Source: Phlebopus portentosus (Eukaryota; Basidiomycota; Agaricomycetes; Boletales; Boletinellaceae). Taken from it: 64,000 bases of DNA. The notes under the pieces are model-generated. The model was not told the origin of the DNA and searched no databases. It was given only the letters and a program-made list of their open reading frames with translations. The position numbers and the translations under genes were made by a program. The DNA lies in NCBI GenBank assembly GCA_037892935.1, contig JAYXKI010000004.1:2170001-2234000 (forward strand). Reading direction: 5' to 3'. Shown here in pieces: positions 24,334 to 35,409 of the stretch (within the stretch, counting starts at the first letter, position 1; each line of letters begins with the position of its first letter).

Positions 24334-24960
24334 TAGAGCTCCGCAGCGTATCGTGAATAGCGTATACGATACGGCGTATACGCTATACGCGCGTATGCGT
24401 ATCGACTTGAAGAACAAAAATATATGCGCGTATTTATACGGTCGTATGCGTATATGGTTCTGGAAAATTTTGCGTATACGCGCGTATATTTTCAGGGCTT
24501 GAAATCTGTGAGAAACTCGGATTTGAATGAAAAAAGTGGCCTATTTTACATCAAAATCAGTTGTTACTCACTGAAATTATAGTATTGGATATTTTTCTCA
24601 AGACCTGAGTACCGGATTTGACATTGGAATCAAGGACTGTCTTGCTTATACTGTGAGAATTTTGTAAATCACACAACCTTGCCTGATAGAATCTCGTCGT
24701 CTATGATCAAGTTGAAATCTGTGTCAGCTGTTTTGAGTCAAGGAGTGTCCGGTAAGCATTTTTGGGGCTCGAACGTGAAGCCTAACGGCCGATATATTAT
24801 ATGAGTAGGCTTAGCCCCGTATACGCGTATGCGCCGTATATTATACGTGCGTATGCGTATCACACTTCAGAACCAAATATACGCTCGTATAAAATACGAG
24901 CGTATGCGTATAAGCCTAAAATTATACGCGCGTATCGTATACGATGCGCGCGGAGCCCTA
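24334..24960. mobile_element. Non-autonomous hAT-type element (627 bp)
   Basis: The left end TAGAGCTCCGC and the right end (complement of TAGGGCTCCGC) are nearly perfect inverted repeats. The element is flanked by the identical 8-bp duplication GTTTCGAC (24326-24333 and 24961-24968). The terminal 100-150 bp on each side are dense in GCGTATACG-like units, probable transposase binding sites. There is no transposase frame. Its ends are almost the same as those of the hAT element at 1588-6029, so a relative of that element probably mobilised it. Confidence 0.92.
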
Positions 24961-24968
24961 GTTTCGAC

Positions 24969-26249
24969 AAAAGTGCACAAAAAGAACGAAAAATATGCCT
25001 GGAGTTTTAGTTTTGAGAAATAAGCTGGACAAGTCCACTGAAATTGAGACACAGGGTATTGCTGTAAAAATGAGTCGCCAGACACTATCATGAGTCACAT
25101 AATGCATACAATGGGAACCAAACTACAGTGGAAAGCGTTGAGCACGAGCATTCATAAAGAACTCAAAAAGGGTTTTACGCACGTATATAGCCTGTGCCCT
25201 AATCCTTACTCTCTCCGTCTCTATTGTTGCTAGGTGAACACACTTAGCAGCTCGATATCCTAGCTGACGATTATCTTGTAAAAGCAGACCAGCAACGTTT
25301 GGTATGCATAAAGACCCCAACTCGTTATAAGATCCCGTTGTTTACAATGCGTTCTGCAGTAATCGTTCCCAGCATAGAGCATGGAGGAAGCCAGCTGATG
25401 TCAATCGTCAGCACTCATTTCAAATCACTATCAAGAACGAGAGGTAGATACCATACTGTCCATGTCATATCTCGCACTTCGTTGAGGACACTTTCCAGCC
25501 GTGCACGAAGCCAGTGATACTCTGCCGTGCCCTTTCGATGGCTAAGTGTTAGGTGTGTCGATGTACGCATGTGCAACATATACGGTGCCGATGGTCACAG
25601 ATAGATTTGGCGATTATCGACAACGGCATCAACGTGAAGCTACGGGAGTGAATTTGGAGTCGTCAGGATAGCTTGATGATCCCGGATAGCAAAGGGCGCG
25701 AAGGTATGAAGGTAGATCATCACCGCGATCACGCTCGCCAATGTGTTGGCGGCCTTGAACCTCGGACACGTCTGAACCATACGATTGTTCCACAATTTCC
25801 AGCTGCACACAAGATAAGATAATAATATGGTCCGGGAAGACTTGACCGCCGGGGAACTGGAAGGGAACTTGATACTGAGCTCCGTTGATAGCGACAACAT
25901 TAGTTACGCACCTAGTTCCAGCAACCGAAATGACTCGGACTGCACGTCAAATATGCTCATTCTTCTACTATCAGCTCCCACAGCAGCAATGCAAGCTGAT
26001 TTATCGTATCGATGTTTTGGTCTGATCCAGGGCTTCACGTTGAGATAATTCGACAATGTGGTAAAACGAAGAATACTACTGTGAGACGTCAGTGCACGTG
26101 CGCGTACGAACTGGCTCTGGATTCGAATCCTCGTCAATCACCACGGTCAACCCAACGCATGAAAATGACTGAGCTTATCGCAACGCAAATAATCGAATTG
26201 ATGTTGAAAGATCGTTGGTCATTGTGGATCCGACGTCGTGTCGTTTCCA
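24969..26249 (-). other. Unassigned region; possible minus-strand gene broken by the copia insertion
   Basis: On the minus strand an open frame ending at 25904 is followed, across a plausible GTGCGT...TTCCAG intron, by another open stretch to about 25640. If the copia element is removed, the frame to its right (40560-40975, minus) joins the one to its left without a shift. The product is not recognised and no domain motif is visible. This could be a hypothetical host gene or chance openness. Confidence 0.3.
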
Positions 26250-26254
26250 ATGGT

Positions 26255-26421
26255 TTTTAAACGAATGAGCTTAACGGGTCTTCAGTACGAAGACATACGT
26301 ACGGTGATACGAGAGGAAATGAATCCTTATATTACACGATAGCCTACCAGAGGCTTTTATATACTACTGATACAGCACGTGCTAATGTTACATAATACAA
26401 GATAGAGTTTCCGTCTCAATA
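26255..26421 (-). repeat. Copia 3' LTR
   Basis: 167 bp; nearly identical to 40388-40554 (for example ACGAATGAG here against ACAAATGAG there, and GATACGAG against GATATGAG). Read on the minus strand it starts TATTGAGACGG and ends TTTAAAA. Confidence 0.93.
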
Positions 26422-26432
26422 CTCCCCTTCAA
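26422..26432 (-). other. Copia polypurine tract
   Basis: On the minus strand the purine-rich run TGAAGGGGAG directly abuts the 3' LTR, the expected plus-strand priming site of reverse transcription. It independently fixes the LTR boundary. Confidence 0.75.
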
Positions 26433-26479
26433 TCTAATAAGGTTATATCTTCTTAGATTGTGATTAACCATCGGTCAAT

Positions 26480-28255
26480 CCTATTAACGAATTTAAATGA
26501 TTGAATTGCTTTACATTGAGTGATTTCGTCAATGTATCGGCTCTCTGATTGGTTGTGTTAACATATTCAACTCGAATCGAATGATTTTGAACATAACAAT
26601 GTACGAATGCTCGTCTCCGATCTAAATGTTTCGTTCGAATGTCATGAGAAAATTCTTCAGAATTTACTACTTTTATTGCTGCTTGATTGTCCGAATATAA
26701 TGTAATTGATTGTTCATTATCTTTTAAATTTAATTCTTCGGTAAAATGCTTTATCTATATAGCTTCTTTGGTAGCATGTTGAAGAGCTTGGATTTCAGCT
26801 TCGTAAACTGAAGCCGGTACTAAGTCTTGTCGTTTTGATGACCACGAAAACGATGAATTTCGAATTGAGAAAATATATCCATTTATCGCTTTATATCCTT
26901 CAGTTATTGCTCCATCTGAATCGCAATATCCATCTATTATTAGTGGATAGCGTCCTCCAAGCTTTAACCATTTATTTTTTGTTGTATTTAAATATGACAA
27001 AGCATATCTCGCAGCATTAATATGATTCTTATCTGGGTTTTGTAAATGCCGAGCTAGCTGACCGGCAACATATGCCACATCGGGTCGTGTTGCGTCAGCT
27101 GCATAACGAATTGATCCTACTAAACTCATAAACAGTTTTCTGTCTTCAAGATTTGGTTCTCCATAGTTTGAGGTTAATTTGCTTTTTGGTATCATTGGTG
27201 TTTGATGTGTTCTTTCTTCGTCTATCCCAAATCTTGTTGTAATGTCCTCTATGTATTTCTTTTGTCTTAATGATATGGTCCGATCAAATCTATTTCTTTT
27301 CATTTCGATACCAAGTAACCAATGGATTTCACCATTGTCAGTTAGGTTTACGAATCTTTTGATATTCGATATTAATTTATCTTTTATGCCTTTAGTTTGG
27401 CTTATTATTGTAATATCGTCTACATGCATAAATGTGATCAAATCTGGTTTTGTTAAAGTTCATCGGTAAAATACTGCATAATCTTCAATTGATCTCGTTA
27501 ATCCAGCAGTATTTAATATTTCATTAATTTTCTTATACCATCGTCATCCTGATTGTTTTAAACTGTATAATGCCTTTTTTAATCGTAGGACTTGTCCTGG
27601 TTTTATATTTTTACAAAAATTTCCTGGTGGTGGTCGCATGTATATGATTTCGTCATCATTTAGTTCACCATATAAATATGCTGATTTAATGTCGATTTGA
27701 TGGATTTCATAATCATTGGCTGCTGCCCAATGTAATAACAGTCTAGCTGTTGATAACTTCGCTACAGGTGCAAATGTATCTTGCGAAAAATAATTGATAC
27801 CATCTATTTGACTAAATCCTTGTGCAACTAGTCTGGCTTTGTATTTATCAATCGTTCCATCAGCTTTATATTTTATATTGTAAACGAATCTTGAACCAAC
27901 AATATTTGTGTTTGGTGGTGGATATTCATATATCCATGTGTCGTGCTCTATTAAAGAATCTACTTCATTTTTCATAGCTTCTCGCCATTTATTATGATCA
28001 GGTCTTTTGAATATGTCTAAGTATGTCACTGGTGTTTTCATACTTTTGTTTAGTTCGAGATTAAATTCTGTTAAGAAAATTGAGATATCTTCTTGTTTTT
28101 CTATCGCTAAACCTGCTTCTCGTTTCTTACGAGATGGTTCGCGATGTCTTTGTAATCTTTCTTTTATTGTTGTCTCGTTATTTTCATTATCGTTACTAGA
28201 TGGTTGTTGTTCTAATATTTCTGATGGATCAGTTTTATCTTTCTCCCCTTGAGTT
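26480..28255 (-). pseudogene. Copia reverse transcriptase and RNase H region with nonsense codons
   Basis: On the minus strand, 28041 to 27544 has WREAMKNEVDSL, FAPVAKLSTARLLL and QIDIKSAYLYGEL, the copia RT core. After a TGA comes RWYKKINEIL, another TGA, then HVDDITII (the YVDD-type active site) and GIEMKR. The RNase H part follows with DGYCDSDGA, a TAG after EAI, and LYSDNQAAI, ending with RTKHLDRR. Three stops fall where Arg or Trp is expected (two fit CGA to TGA, one fits TGG to TAG), all single transitions. The region would encode replication enzymes if open. Confidence 0.88.
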
Positions 28256-30660
28256 CAAATTTGTTTTGAAATTATGAACTCGACATTTCGTTCTGTTGTA
28301 ACTTTTGAGTCATGGTATACAAAAATTCCGTCTTTTGTATTTGAATCATATCCGACAAATTTCCCTATAATTCCTTTATTTTGTAGTTTATTAACATTTT
28401 CTTTTCGATAAATGACGTCTTGACCGAATTCATAAAGACCGTCTAAAATATAATTGGCATTAAATCGTTTTTTAAATGGAGTTTCGAAATTTATTGCACT
28501 TTTTGGGGATCTATTTGTTATAAATAATGCATGTTGTGCTGCATAATACCACAATTGTTGCGGTAAATTCTTTGCCGTTAGCATTGATCGTACGTGGTTA
28601 AAAATAGTTTGATGCATCCATTCAGCTACACCATTTTGTTGAGGTGTATCGTGTACTGTAAGCTTTCGAATTGTTCCTTGGGAATCGAGATAATCTGTAA
28701 AATCTTTTGATAAAAATACAGAATCATTATCCGATTGTAATGTTTTTATAGTTACTCCATTATGTAATTTTATCTTCGTAGAATATTTTATATATTCAGT
28801 ATATGCATCATTTTTATGTTTTAATGGTAACATTTCTGACCATCGTGTTGAATCATCAACTAAAGTTAATAAGTAAGATATTGAATTTAATGCCAATGTT
28901 GGTGCTGGACCCCATATATCCATATGAAAAAGATCGCCAAAATTATTTGCTAAGGGCGATTTTCTTTGATGCGGAATTATATTTCGCGAAATATTTGCTT
29001 TTGTGCAATCAATGCAATTTTTTGTTGTATTGTCATCTATAATTTTTTCAGTTATTATTTCTGGATGATCTTTTAACATTTTTCGTATGTAACCATAACT
29101 TATATGTCTAAGTTTTCGATGTAATTCATCAATTGTTATTGTGGCAATAATATTTGGTCTTAAATTGGGGTCATTGTAAATTCTGACTTCATATAGTTTT
29201 CTTTCTGATCTAATTATTGTTCCTAAATGTCGGTTATTTTTTATTATAGTGCAAATATTTTTTTCCGTTATAAATTTGAAGTCGTTGTCACACATTACTG
29301 CTTGTGAGATCAAAGTGCATTTGAATTTTGGCGATAAATATACGTTTGACAATTTTATTATCGTACAATTTTCAGGTGTGCAAATATTATTATTGACTTT
29401 GAACAAAATAAGCTTCATGTCGCCTTTTTGAGAAACGGTGATGGTGGTGTCATCGGCTGTTCTGACTGTAATTGGTTCACAGTCAGTAATATTCGTTAAA
29501 ATTTTTCGGTATGGTGTAACATGAATGCTTGCACCAGAATCAAGTAACGCATTCGCAAAACTCACCGTCTCAGCATATTCCATTTGCGTATCTTCAGGTA
29601 TCGTTGTTTCGCGTTCGATAATGTTCACTTGTTTGCCACGTTTGATGGCTGCTTTCCTGATCGTCTCTGGTGATAATTCGCCTTTGAGGTTGTTAGGGTG
29701 AAAACCCATTTCGATTAGCACGTCTTCATTGGCTTTGTGCCAACCAAATGAGTGGTGGTTGACGGTGATCGGTTCGAGTAACTGCGGAAGTGATTTTTCG
29801 CCGTAAAAAACTCCATCGTCATCTGGGTCTTGTTCCATTGATAATTGTCTAAAAAAATCATCGACATAATTTGTGCCGGCTGGTGACTCCGATGCCAATT
29901 GAGTTGCGACCATCTGTTGTCGTTTCGCAGGTGGTTCGAACGGGTTGTTGGATGACTGCCAGAGTCGAATACACTTTTGATTCTCGTTAACGTTATCATC
30001 ATCCAAAAGATCAAGCGTTGTTGGTTGTGGAGTTACCACTGGAAAGTTAGATTCAGGAGATAATGTCGGTGTACCTGAACACATTTGAGCCATATTCACT
30101 TCTTCGATGCGCGCTGAGTTAGATGAGGGTAGTGTGTAAGAAGGAATGATGGCTTGAGCAGCCGCATTCAGATTCAAGTAATTCGCCAGTGCTTGCGTAA
30201 GCGAGGATGTTGATCCAACGTTGTTTGGATGAGTTTGTCGAATTTTAACCGTTTGGGGCGTAGGTGGTGCATGACAATCTTTTGATAGGTGACCGAATTT
30301 CTTGCAATTGAAGCACTGAGGTGCTCCCGTTATCGCATGCGTAAACGGGGTAAATGATTTGTGGCTAAAGTTTGATCGGCCTCTACCTCGTCCATGAAAA
30401 GAGTTTCGATCCCAAGAACCTTTCCAAAAAGGTGTCAAAGATCCATGATAATTTGTATTCGAGGGGTGTTGGTAATTTGTGCCCCTATTCATACCGCGTT
30501 GGTATTGCGACCGATGAGAAAAACTTCGTGCTCGGGTGGAAATTGGTCTCCCCCGAAAGGGACTTGGGTGAGAAGATGGTTGTTTCTGTGCCACATAATT
30601 TGCAAAAGCCGCACGTAGTTCGGCGATTAGTTCATTCAGTGTGATAGACCTAATGGGTTG
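28255..30660 (-). pseudogene. Copia gag zinc knuckle, protease and integrase region
   Basis: A long open frame (30594-28255, 779 residues) that is really the middle of a gag-pol polyprotein, since the homology begins upstream of its first Met (LNELIAELRAAF). In order it has a basic Gag tail, the zinc knuckle CFNCKKFGHLSKDC (CX2CX4HX4C), the protease LLDSGASIHV (catalytic Asp in DSG), and an integrase with an HHCC zinc site (HRKLRH...CIDC) and the catalytic acidic residues in MDIWGP, SDNDSVF and NGVAEW. This segment is uninterrupted, but the flanking parts of the same polyprotein carry stops and insertions. Confidence 0.9.
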
Positions 30661-32280
30661 TCCCGCTGAAACTCCTGTGGACGTTCTGATGCCGGACAGG
30701 GAGTGTATAGTTCGAGGGGCTGCCCTAGAATACCTTCAAACGGTCAGCAGAGAATTACACCCGAGCTAAGGGCACGAAGGAGTGGAGGGAAATAGGGATA
30801 GGCAATGGAAGGGCTTGGTGAGAACCGGGGATATGAGGGAAGCGCTCGAGGAGAAATTCCGAGGGTAGGCTTCTCCCGAGATCGACGGTGGCAGTGCAAA
30901 GGCTAAATCGACTCTCTGGCTCAACTGCGAGCTCTGGACTAAAGCCGACTAACCCAAGGCACAAGAACTGAACTAACTAAGCTACGCTAGTCGAACCACC
31001 AACCCGAACGTGACTAATCGACTGTGCTAACACACTGGCAAGCGACTGCAGCCGATCTCACTCGTAGTCTAAAGTGTCGGAACGCGGCGTAACGATTCGA
31101 AACGCGATACGATGGACGAAAGACAATTGCTGAGTGTATCGAAATGTGATGCGAGGGATGGAGGTGCAAAACGATGATGGAAGGGGACTGAGAGAATCGA
31201 AGGATATGTGTGGGACGATGGAACCGAACGTTTCCGATCTAAACGATGCGGAATAGCACCGGGCTGGTCTTGAGGAAGCGGAGAGTGGAAAGTCAGGAGG
31301 AAAGGGGTGATATGGTGTCCTTTCCCGACGACACTGGAGAGGGGAAGGTGTTGCGAGACCGAATGCGAGTGGCACGCAGAGTAACTGGGTTACGAGCGAA
31401 ACCGGGCGAAACGGTTCGGAACACGTAAGGGGGTTTCGGTTCGGGTGAGAGAAATAAGAGGAGCCTTTGTACGATCACAGCGAACTATACGAACGTACAA
31501 ACGGCTCTGCTGCGAAGAAAGATCACCGATCGACTGTATAGAACACGAAATATCGTATATTAGACTATAGAGACGAGAGAGTCCACTACGAACAAGTAGA
31601 CTAGAGGTCGAGGGACTTTGAGACGATGTGAGAACTGTAAGCTAAGCTCCCACTCAGCTCCGACTAAGCTGTCCCTCTACTACGAGAGTCGTGCTATATT
31701 TATACTAAACGTCCAAGACTGAGCCTCCCAGCGGTCAGAGAACCTATGTCATAAAGAAAAGGGAATGCATATCGCTATCTACAAAGGAGAGGAGCGCATA
31801 GGAATGGTTTAAGGGACACATAGGTCAAAAGAAACAATACTAAGCATGTCTGGAACGAGAGCATAATGGATTAAAGGGGACGCATATAGAAAGGTCAGAA
31901 AATGTGCGGAACCTTCGGAACCGGGTCTCTTTGAGCGGAACGAAGCAGAACTCGGGGAAACGACTCGGAAGGGCTCTGGCTAGCCTGACAAAGTAAGTCT
32001 GTGATGTTTAACAAAGGAGAGGGACTGAGGACGAGGTTGCAGGGTCAAATCTCTTTGTCTGGAATGCGGATCCGAGGTCCGGAGACTTGTGATCGACGCG
32101 TGCAAACTCGATGCCGTGATTCTCCCGTCTTGATGGCCGATCAAAGAACGGTGCACGTGCCATCTGGACTATGGCGTTCTTGCTAAGTTCACTCGTTCGA
32201 GCGAAACCAGTCGAAACCGAGCGAAACCAGTCAGAACACCGCGGAACTGGTCGTAACGACTCCGTTCGTTCCCAAGCTTC
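30650..32280. mobile_element. 1.63-kb non-coding insertion inside copia gag (type unknown)
   Basis: The copia gag frame is broken between 30649 and 32281. Both edges show the 4-bp repeat AGAC (30646-30649 and 32281-32284), and joining across them would restore a continuous Gag reading. The insert has no substantial gene, no clear inverted repeats and no TG...CA ends. It contains a TATA-like CTATATTTATA near 31692 and several GAAACC/GAACC repeats near 32200. It could be a solo LTR, a SINE-like or an unrelated non-autonomous element. Confidence 0.65.
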
Positions 32281-32299
32281 AGACTTACTCTTCACCGCA

Positions 32300-33034
32300 G
32301 TTCGAGTAGCGTTATAAAAATCTATACATGCCTGTAGCTGTTGAAAAACATAGCTGTACTGTGGTGGAGTTGAATTTTAGATAGCCAACAGGTACGTGTC
32401 GTCTGTCGGTGTTTTGTTGTGCTGCGCGAGTAGACCATAAATTTGTTGTAACTTGTCTAAAGTTTTATCGAATTCGGTAACGTGTCCTTGAATGTTAAAT
32501 AACTTCGATACTTCTATTGCAGAAGTAACTGTTGTGCGGATGTCAAACCTTGTTCGAAGATAACTCATAAATAAGATGACGGTTTGGAAACCAATCATAT
32601 TCACTAGAATTGTATCGGGTAGTCTCGATTGAAGGACAGAAATAAGTTGATCGTTGGTTCGTTGACCCTCTATGTCAGTTGCTTCAGGGGTAGCAATCAG
32701 ATGATCACCTAACCCCATTGCACGTATCGTAGTGTAAACACGTATGTTCCACATTTTGAAATTAGAACCATTCGGTTGCAATTTTTTGATGCCCTTGAAT
32801 GCTTCGTTAACATCACGGAATTCGAGATCCGGAGTGTAAAAAATGTGGGCAGGTGGTTGTGGTGGTGGTGTAGGCACTTGAGCTGGTGGTGCTTGTGCTG
32901 CCATTGAAGATGAAGATGATGATGAAGAGCTGGATGAGCTAGAAGGTATTGATGGGCTAGGAGGTGGATTATTTTGGTTTTCAGGCGGTGTTCGTAGTGC
33001 ACTTATATGCGTTGGATGAGAGCTTACTCGAGTT
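32300..33034 (-). pseudogene. Copia gag, main body
   Basis: On the minus strand the translation includes a poly-Ser and Pro-rich linker, then KKLQPNGSNFKMWNIRVYTTIRA, the characteristic copia Gag start of the capsid-like domain, followed by FDKTLDKLQQIYGLL. A TAA at about 32377 follows DTYLLAI, after which the Gag reading continues (NSTPPQYSYVFQQL). The 5' end of this gene lies beyond the Ty3 element at 39698-39919 and the 3' end beyond the insert at 30650-32280. Confidence 0.8.
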
Positions 33035-33039
33035 TGCTG

Positions 33040-33497
33040 TGTAAGGACTTGAACATTTTCCTTTTCTTTTCTGACGTCATCATTTATTTTAATATTCTTT
33101 TTCTTTTCTTTTATTTTTCTTATGCGCTTATTCATCCTTTTGCCGGAACATTCCACAATGTTCTATCACGCTCACTAATCATCCTATTCCTTGTCATGTG
33201 ACTTCCCATTAGGGTAGACCTTTCCCGCGCCCAAAGTCTATATAAGTAGATAGTTTGACTCTTTCGTTCCTTGTCTTTCTATTCTACTTACCTTCACTGC
33301 GACCTAGGTATCTACTCTTGTATTATTAGTTTGCTGAATTCTACTTACCTTCACTGCGACCTAGCGTTCGACGGTCTGGACTTAAGCCTCGTCTTAGCTG
33401 TCTTGACCTGAGCGACGTGTTTGGGATTATCTCATTCACGCTTGTTTGTTGTTGTGTTGGCCTGCCTCGACTCAGTCCTTGAGCCGTCCGCCTAACA
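33040..33497 (+). repeat. Ty3 5' LTR
   Basis: 458 bp, TGTAAGG...CTAACA. It contains a TATA box (TATATAAG, 33239-33246) and the inferred transcript start about 34 bp downstream. An internal duplication, CTACTTACCTTCACTGCGACCTAG, is seen twice (33284 onward and 33341 onward). Confidence 0.95.
33239..33246 (+). promoter_or_regulatory. TATA box of the Ty3 LTR promoter
   Basis: TATATAAG in the LTR, 34 bp upstream of GTCTTTCTATT (33273-33283). The spacing suits a Pol II start at or very near 33273, which would make GTCTTTCTATT the 5' end of the element's RNA. Confidence 0.6.
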
Positions 33498-33498
33498 T

Positions 33499-33509
33499 AA
33501 TAGAAAGAC
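33499..33509 (+). other. Putative self-primer binding site of the Ty3 element
   Basis: AATAGAAAGAC starts 2 bp after the 5' LTR and is the exact 11-nt reverse complement of GTCTTTCTATT at 33273-33283, just downstream of the TATA box. The Tf1/sushi chromoviruses prime reverse transcription by folding the 11-nt 5' end of their own RNA onto such a site. I see no match to a tRNA 3' end here. Confidence 0.75.
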
Positions 33510-33913
33510 CTACCTCTGGCTCACGCCCGATTCCGTTGTCGTCGAGCGCTCGCCTGTGACGTGTCCCCTGAAGTATATCTTCGAAGGACGACATCGAACG
33601 AAACCCGGTTCCTACCGTGCAGACAACAAACCCCTATCTTGCCCGTCGAAGTCTGATTGACTCCGACGTGACCCGATAGTACCCGAAGTATCAACCAATC
33701 ACATCACCGTGGCGCTCCGAATCACCCTTCTCTGGAACTCCCATCAAACCTTCTCGTGGGTAACGCATAGAGTCCAGTCGTCGACAAGTATCTTCTTCAT
33801 TATCTACCTCGGAGCCTTTCGTTTAGTCATCAATTTCAAAGACGAGCTGGTTATCCGAAGTCGGTCCCGCCCGAACAGCATCCCGATCCCCGTTCCACCC
33901 CCAGCCTATCAAG

Positions 33914-35368
33914 GTGGAGCTAACTGACGAGCAACGAGCGGCCCTCCCTGCGAACTCTAGGTGGAGCGCCTCGCGGGGACATTATATCGTCAAAGCAGGA
34001 AATCAAGTCTTCGGCGCCTGGTGGGACGAGACTGCCAAGAGGTGGTACTCCCAGAGGGAAGGAAGGTCCATCCACTGGAGAGTGAAACAAGAAGACGACG
34101 TAGATGAGCCCTCACCTCCTACTCCGACGCAACCAACGGCCCCCTTACCAGAACCATCGGGTTCGACCACCCAAGCGTTGGCCCCCACTGTCGAGCCTTC
34201 TCCGGCGTTTGGAAAGTTCCGAGAACCAGCGCCGCTTATACCGAGTGAAGAAGACGAAGAAGAAGAAGAAGAACACGAGATGTCATTATCGAAGGAAGCA
34301 ATGACTGATCTCGCGACGGCGGTCGTACTAGCGCTCCAAGCTGCAGGCGAAGGTGCGAACCAAGGATCAAAGGTGTCGAAGAAGGTCCACGTCACCAAAC
34401 CAAGAGACTTCGATGGTGAACACGATTATGTGGACTTCAAGCGAGAGCTGCGCCTCTACATCTACGCATCTGAGTCAGAGTTCAGGACGAACAAGAGTAA
34501 GATTATGTTCGCCCTGTCGTACATGAAGAGTGGTGCTGCGGCTCGCTGGGCAGAGAGTTACACCAGTGGAGCAGTCGATGCAGACGGCAACCTGACGTTC
34601 ACGGACGCCTGGGACGCCTTCTTAAAGAAGCTGGACACTTCGTTCGATGACCCTGCCAGATCCCAAAAGGCCTTCGAACGACTAGATGCAATGTACCAAG
34701 GAGACCTCAACGCCGACGAGTTTTTCAACAAGTTTGACATTTGTCGAGTGGATGCTGGCCTAGCAACAGAGGCACACGACGAATGGTTGATGAGTCGCCT
34801 GAAGAGGGCGCTAAACCCGAAGGTTGTGGAAGGGGTCATGAGATTGCCCAATGAACCGACGTCGTATGAAGAGTTCAAGAAAGCCGCCGTCAAGGTCGAC
34901 AGGGTCGAGCGCCAAATCAGGGACCTGATGGCTGAACGTCGGAGAAAGACAATTAGTTCGACAGCGATGAAACCAGCTCCGACATCACCAATGAGACGTT
35001 TTATGCCGCCTCAACAAGCAGCCCGTCCTTTCATACCCCCCGCTCAAGATCGTCGTGATGCTACAGGGGTAACGTATGGAGGCTTAGGACAACCCATGGA
35101 GGTGATGATGAACCAGGCGCGTCGTACACGTACTTGTTACAAGTGCGGTCAGGTGGGCCATTACATCAGGGAATGCCCACGAGGTCGTGAAGCAATACGT
35201 GCCATCATCGCAGCCTTCGTCCCAGCAGACAGAAAGGCGCTCTTCGAGGAACTCGGCCAAGCAAAGGAATCCTCCTTCGAAGAGGATGACGACGTCGATG
35301 TACGAGCAGTACCCGCTGAGCTGGAAGAACTCATAGAAGGCGAGGGTTTTCCAGAAGACCAGGCGTAG
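33914..35368 (+). CDS. gag: Ty3 Gag polyprotein (484 aa)
   Basis: Structural protein that assembles the virus-like particle and packages the element RNA. Residues 1-60 are Trp-rich (SRWSASRGHYIVKAG). An acidic, Pro-rich linker includes a GAA/GAC microsatellite (EEDEEEEEE). The capsid-like region spans about 155-350 (KPRDFDGEHDYVDFKREL through MRLPNEPTSYEEFKKA). A zinc knuckle CYKCGQVGHYIRECP lies near 408-421 (CX2CX4HX4C). An acidic tail ends at 35368. The ATG at 33914 is the first with capsid-linked coding. Pol follows 41 nt later, so expression of Pol needs reinitiation, frameshift or bypass. Confidence 0.93.
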   Translation: MELTDEQRAALPANSRWSASRGHYIVKAGNQVFGAWWDETAKRWYSQREGRSIHWRVKQEDDVDEPSPPTPTQPTAPLPEPSGSTTQALAPTVEPSPAFGKFREPAPLIPSEEDEEEEEEHEMSLSKEAMTDLATAVVLALQAAGEGANQGSKVSKKVHVTKPRDFDGEHDYVDFKRELRLYIYASESEFRTNKSKIMFALSYMKSGAAARWAESYTSGAVDADGNLTFTDAWDAFLKKLDTSFDDPARSQKAFERLDAMYQGDLNADEFFNKFDICRVDAGLATEAHDEWLMSRLKRALNPKVVEGVMRLPNEPTSYEEFKKAAVKVDRVERQIRDLMAERRRKTISSTAMKPAPTSPMRRFMPPQQAARPFIPPAQDRRDATGVTYGGLGQPMEVMMNQARRTRTCYKCGQVGHYIRECPRGREAIRAIIAAFVPADRKALFEELGQAKESSFEEDDDVDVRAVPAELEELIEGEGFPEDQA

Positions 35369-35409
35369 ACGTCGGAACGACTGGTCGGTCTCCTAAAGGA
35401 CTCTTTTCG

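Noticed and set aside
24334..24960. CGTAT-rich region as a telomere or centromere repeat
   Set aside because: It is bounded by inverted ends and an 8-bp target duplication, so a hAT-type element explains it better.
34003..34398. 131-codon minus-strand frame opposite Ty3 gag
   Set aside because: Antisense of the acidic, repeat-rich Gag linker; Ser-rich low-complexity translation.
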